A DNA stretch of 32,696 bases from Alphaproteobacteria bacterium RIFCSPHIGHO2_12_FULL_66_14 (GTDB lineage: Bacteria; Pseudomonadota; Alphaproteobacteria; Reyranellales; Reyranellaceae), in contig MEMN01000078.1 in the NCBI GenBank assembly GCA_001767945.1, positions 3,303-35,998 of the forward strand, given 5' to 3'. Positions 30,140 through 32,696 of this stretch are shown here, in pieces. A program made the position numbers and the translations under genes. Position 1 is the stretch's first letter. Each line of letters begins with the position of its first letter. The notes under the pieces were generated by a model, which ran no database searches, was not told the DNA's origin, and worked only from the letters and a program-made list of their open reading frames with translations.

Positions 30140-31427
30140 AACGATTTGCTCTAGTCTTCCGGACCGCGAGCCGTGCGGCGATGCGGTCGAGGGTTTCGAG
30201 CGCATCGATCGGGCCCAGGGCAGCCAGGGTCAGGTCGCCCTTCAGCAGGCGGCGGGCGACGCGACGGACGGCATCCTGATCGACCGCCTCGATGCGCGAC
30301 ACGATCTCGACATAGGGAATCGGCCGGCCATGCACGATCAGGTGGCGCGCCGCCTGCTCGCAGCGCGCGCCGCTCGACTCCAGCGCCATCAAGGTGCCGG
30401 CCTTGATCTGGTTGCGGGCGCGCGTCAGCTCGGCCTCGTGCACCGTGTCGGCGACGCCGACGAATTCCTCGCATACCGCCGGCACCAGTTCGGCGAGATC
30501 GTCCTCGCCGGTGCCGGCATAGATGCCGAACAGGCCGCCGTCAGCATAGGCGGTGTTGAAGCAGTGAATGCCGTAGACCAGCCCTCGCTCCTCGCGGATG
30601 CGCTGGAACAGGCGCGAGGACATGCCGCCGCCGAACAGCGTCGAGTAGATGGCGAGCGCGAAATAGTCGGGGTCGCGGTAGCCGATGCCTTCGCAGCCGA
30701 GCACGAGGTGCGCCTGCTCGAGCACGCGGGCCTCGCGGCCGTCGCCGCCGACGTAGCGCAGCGGCGCCGGGGCCGCGGCGTTGGCCGGGGTGCGCGGCAC
30801 GGAGCCGAAATGCTTCTCGGCGAGATCGACGATGCGGTCGTGCTCGACCCGGCCCGCCGCCGACAGGACCATGTTGGAGGCGGTGTAGTGGCGGGCGAGG
30901 AAGGCGAAGAGATCGTCACGCCCGATCGCCTCGACCGACTCTGCCGTGCCCAGCACCGGCCGGCCGAGCGGCTGGCCGGGCAGCGCGGTCTCCTGGAACT
31001 GGTCGAAGATCAGGTCGTCGGGCGTGTCGAGCGCCTGGCCGATCTCCTGCAGGATGACGCCGCGCTCGCGCTGCAGCTCGTCGGGATCGAATACCGAATT
31101 GCGCAGGATGTCCGAGACCATCTCGACGCCCAGCGCCACATCCTCCTTGAGGACCGACGCGTGGTAGGCCGTGATCTCGCGCCCGGTATAGGCATTGAGG
31201 CTGCCGCCGACGTTCTCGATCTCCTCGGCGATGGCGCGGGCGCTGCGGGTCCGAGTACCCTTGAAAGCCATGTGCTCCAGCATATGGGCCATGCCGTTCA
31301 GCTCGGCGCTTTCGTGCCGGGTGCCGCAGGCGACCCAGATGCCGAGCGAAGCCGATTCGACCTCCGGCATCTCGTCGACGGCGACGCGCAGGCCGTTGGC
31401 GAGGGTGGTGACCTTGACCTCGCTCAT
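30072..31427 (-). CDS. M16-family zinc peptidase (mitochondrial processing peptidase-like)
   Basis: GIWVACGTRHESAELNGMAHMLEHMAFKGTRTRSA (HxxEH as HMLEH) and downstream M16 C-terminal domain; ATG overlaps the thrC stop (ATGA). Confidence 0.95.
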   Translation of the reverse strand: MSEVKVTTLANGLRVAVDEMPEVESASLGIWVACGTRHESAELNGMAHMLEHMAFKGTRTRSARAIAEEIENVGGSLNAYTGREITAYHASVLKEDVALGVEMVSDILRNSVFDPDELQRERGVILQEIGQALDTPDDLIFDQFQETALPGQPLGRPVLGTAESVEAIGRDDLFAFLARHYTASNMVLSAAGRVEHDRIVDLAEKHFGSVPRTPANAAAPAPLRYVGGDGREARVLEQAHLVLGCEGIGYRDPDYFALAIYSTLFGGGMSSRLFQRIREERGLVYGIHCFNTAYADGGLFGIYAGTGEDDLAELVPAVCEEFVGVADTVHEAELTRARNQIKAGTLMALESSGARCEQAARHLIVHGRPIPYVEIVSRIEAVDQDAVRRVARRLLKGDLTLAALGPIDALETLDRIAARLAVRKTRANRSSAARRCVRGPRRERGSCYGRR

Positions 31428-32696
31428 GTGCGCACCTTGGCTCGGACGGGGGCGAGCGCCATGGCGCGCCGTTCGTCGATCATCGCCTTGAGGGCCTCGA
31501 CGTCGTTGCGCAGACCATCGACCCGCTCGGCGCGATCCATCAGATCTCCGAGGCGTGGCGGAAGCTGCGGCCGCTCGCCGGTCGCCTTCTCGACGGCATC
31601 CGGGAACTTGGCGGGATGGGCGGTGGCCAGGACGACCATCGGCACCGAGGCGTCGCGGCGATGCTGCTGCGCCAACGCGTAGCCCACGGCCGTGTGCGGA
31701 TCGATGGTCTCGCCGAAGCGGCGACGGCAGTCGGCGATCGCCGCCAGCGTGCCGGCGTCGTCGAGGCGGCCGGCGTCGAACAGCGCGCGCACGCCCGCGA
31801 GCGCATTGGCGCCCACCTCGAGCGTGCCGGTGCTGCGGAAGGCGGTCATGGCATCGGCCAGCGCCCGGCCGTTGCGATCGTAGAGGTCGAACAGCAGGCG
31901 CTCGAAATTGCTCGAGATCTGGATGTCCATGCTGGGGCTCCAGGTCGGCACGACCTCGGAGGTGGTCATGGTGCCGCTCTCGAAGAAGCGCGCCAGAATG
32001 TCGTTGCTGTTGGAGCCGACCACGAAGTGCGACACCGGCAGGCCCATCTGCTTGGCGGCGTAGCCGGCATAGACATTGCCGAAATTGCCGCTGGGCACCG
32101 TGAAGGCCACGGGACGCTCGGGCGCGCCGAGCTTCAGGGCGGCCCAGAAGTAGTAGACGATCTGTGCCATCACCCGGGCGAAGTTGATCGAATTCACGGC
32201 CGTCAGCGCATGGCGGTCGCGGAAGGCGAGATCGCCGAAGCAGGCCTTGGCGAGATCCTGGCAGTCGTCGAACGTGCCCTGGACCGCGATGTTGTGCACG
32301 TTGGGTGCCAGCACCGTGGTCATCTGCCGGCGCTGGACCTCGCTCACCCGGCCGTGCGGGAACAGCATGAAGATGTCGATCGTCTTGCGGTCGCGCACCG
32401 CCTCGATCGCGGCCGAACCGGTGTCGCCCGACGTGGCGCCGACGATCGTGGCGTGCTGGTTCCTGCGGATGAGGGTGTGGTCGAGCATCCGGCCGAGGAG
32501 CTGCAGCGCCACGTCCTTGAAGGCGAGTGTCGGGCCGTGGAACAGTTCGAGCAGGTGCAGGCCCGAATCGCCGAGCGGCTTGAGCGGCGCCACCTCGGGC
32601 GTCTCGAAGGTGGCGTAGGCCTCGCCGATCAGCCGGCGGAAGGTCACCTCGTCGAAGGCATCGCCGATGAAGGGCCGCATGATCCGGAACGCGAGA
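31424..32696 (-). CDS. thrC: Threonine synthase (N-terminus truncated by window edge)
   Basis: HGPTLAFKDVALQLLGRMLD...VGATSGDTGSAAIEAVRDRKTIDIFMLFPHGRVSEVQRRQMTT; reading frame stays open to the edge (..LAFRIMRPFIGDAF), so 32680 is probably not the true start. Confidence 0.96.
   Translation of the reverse strand, partial: LAFRIMRPFIGDAFDEVTFRRLIGEAYATFETPEVAPLKPLGDSGLHLLELFHGPTLAFKDVALQLLGRMLDHTLIRRNQHATIVGATSGDTGSAAIEAVRDRKTIDIFMLFPHGRVSEVQRRQMTTVLAPNVHNIAVQGTFDDCQDLAKACFGDLAFRDRHALTAVNSINFARVMAQIVYYFWAALKLGAPERPVAFTVPSGNFGNVYAGYAAKQMGLPVSHFVVGSNSNDILARFFESGTMTTSEVVPTWSPSMDIQISSNFERLLFDLYDRNGRALADAMTAFRSTGTLEVGANALAGVRALFDAGRLDDAGTLAAIADCRRRFGETIDPHTAVGYALAQQHRRDASVPMVVLATAHPAKFPDAVEKATGERPQLPPRLGDLMDRAERVDGLRNDVEALKAMIDERRAMALAPVRAKVRT

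Overview
The window is a high-GC, alphaproteobacterial-type chromosomal segment. Most of it is one nearly complete dcw (division and cell wall) cluster on the minus strand. Transcription order is mraZ-rsmH-ftsL-ftsI-murE-murF-mraY-murD-ftsW-murG-murC-murB-ddl-ftsQ-ftsA-ftsZ, with ftsZ running off the left edge. Upstream of mraZ on the same strand lie a bacterial class A RNase P RNA (rnpB), an AmpD/AmiD-type amidase, a TerB/DnaJ-type DjlA-like protein and a TSUP-family permease. Plus-strand genes follow: uvrB, a secreted alpha/beta hydrolase and an MFS transporter. Next are a 473-bp non-coding interval, a minus-strand operon (GNAT, intradiol ring-cleavage dioxygenase, ABC ATPase, ABC permease), a plus-strand aspartyl/asparaginyl beta-hydroxylase-like gene, and a minus-strand thrC (cut by the right edge) and M16 peptidase pair. 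I found no CRISPR array, tRNA, intact mobile element or obvious new multi-gene system. The most interesting signals are regulatory or structural. They include a strict 10-bp-period GGG repeat upstream of mraZ (candidate MraZ operator), a palindrome and GANTC cluster beside it, an rnpB promoter whose -10 overlaps the upstream amidase stop codon, a structured interval with GTCGTT direct repeats at 25.6-26.07 kb, and an FtsL with a long Pro-rich tail. Most long ORFs in the supplied track that oppose these genes are high-GC shadow ORFs.
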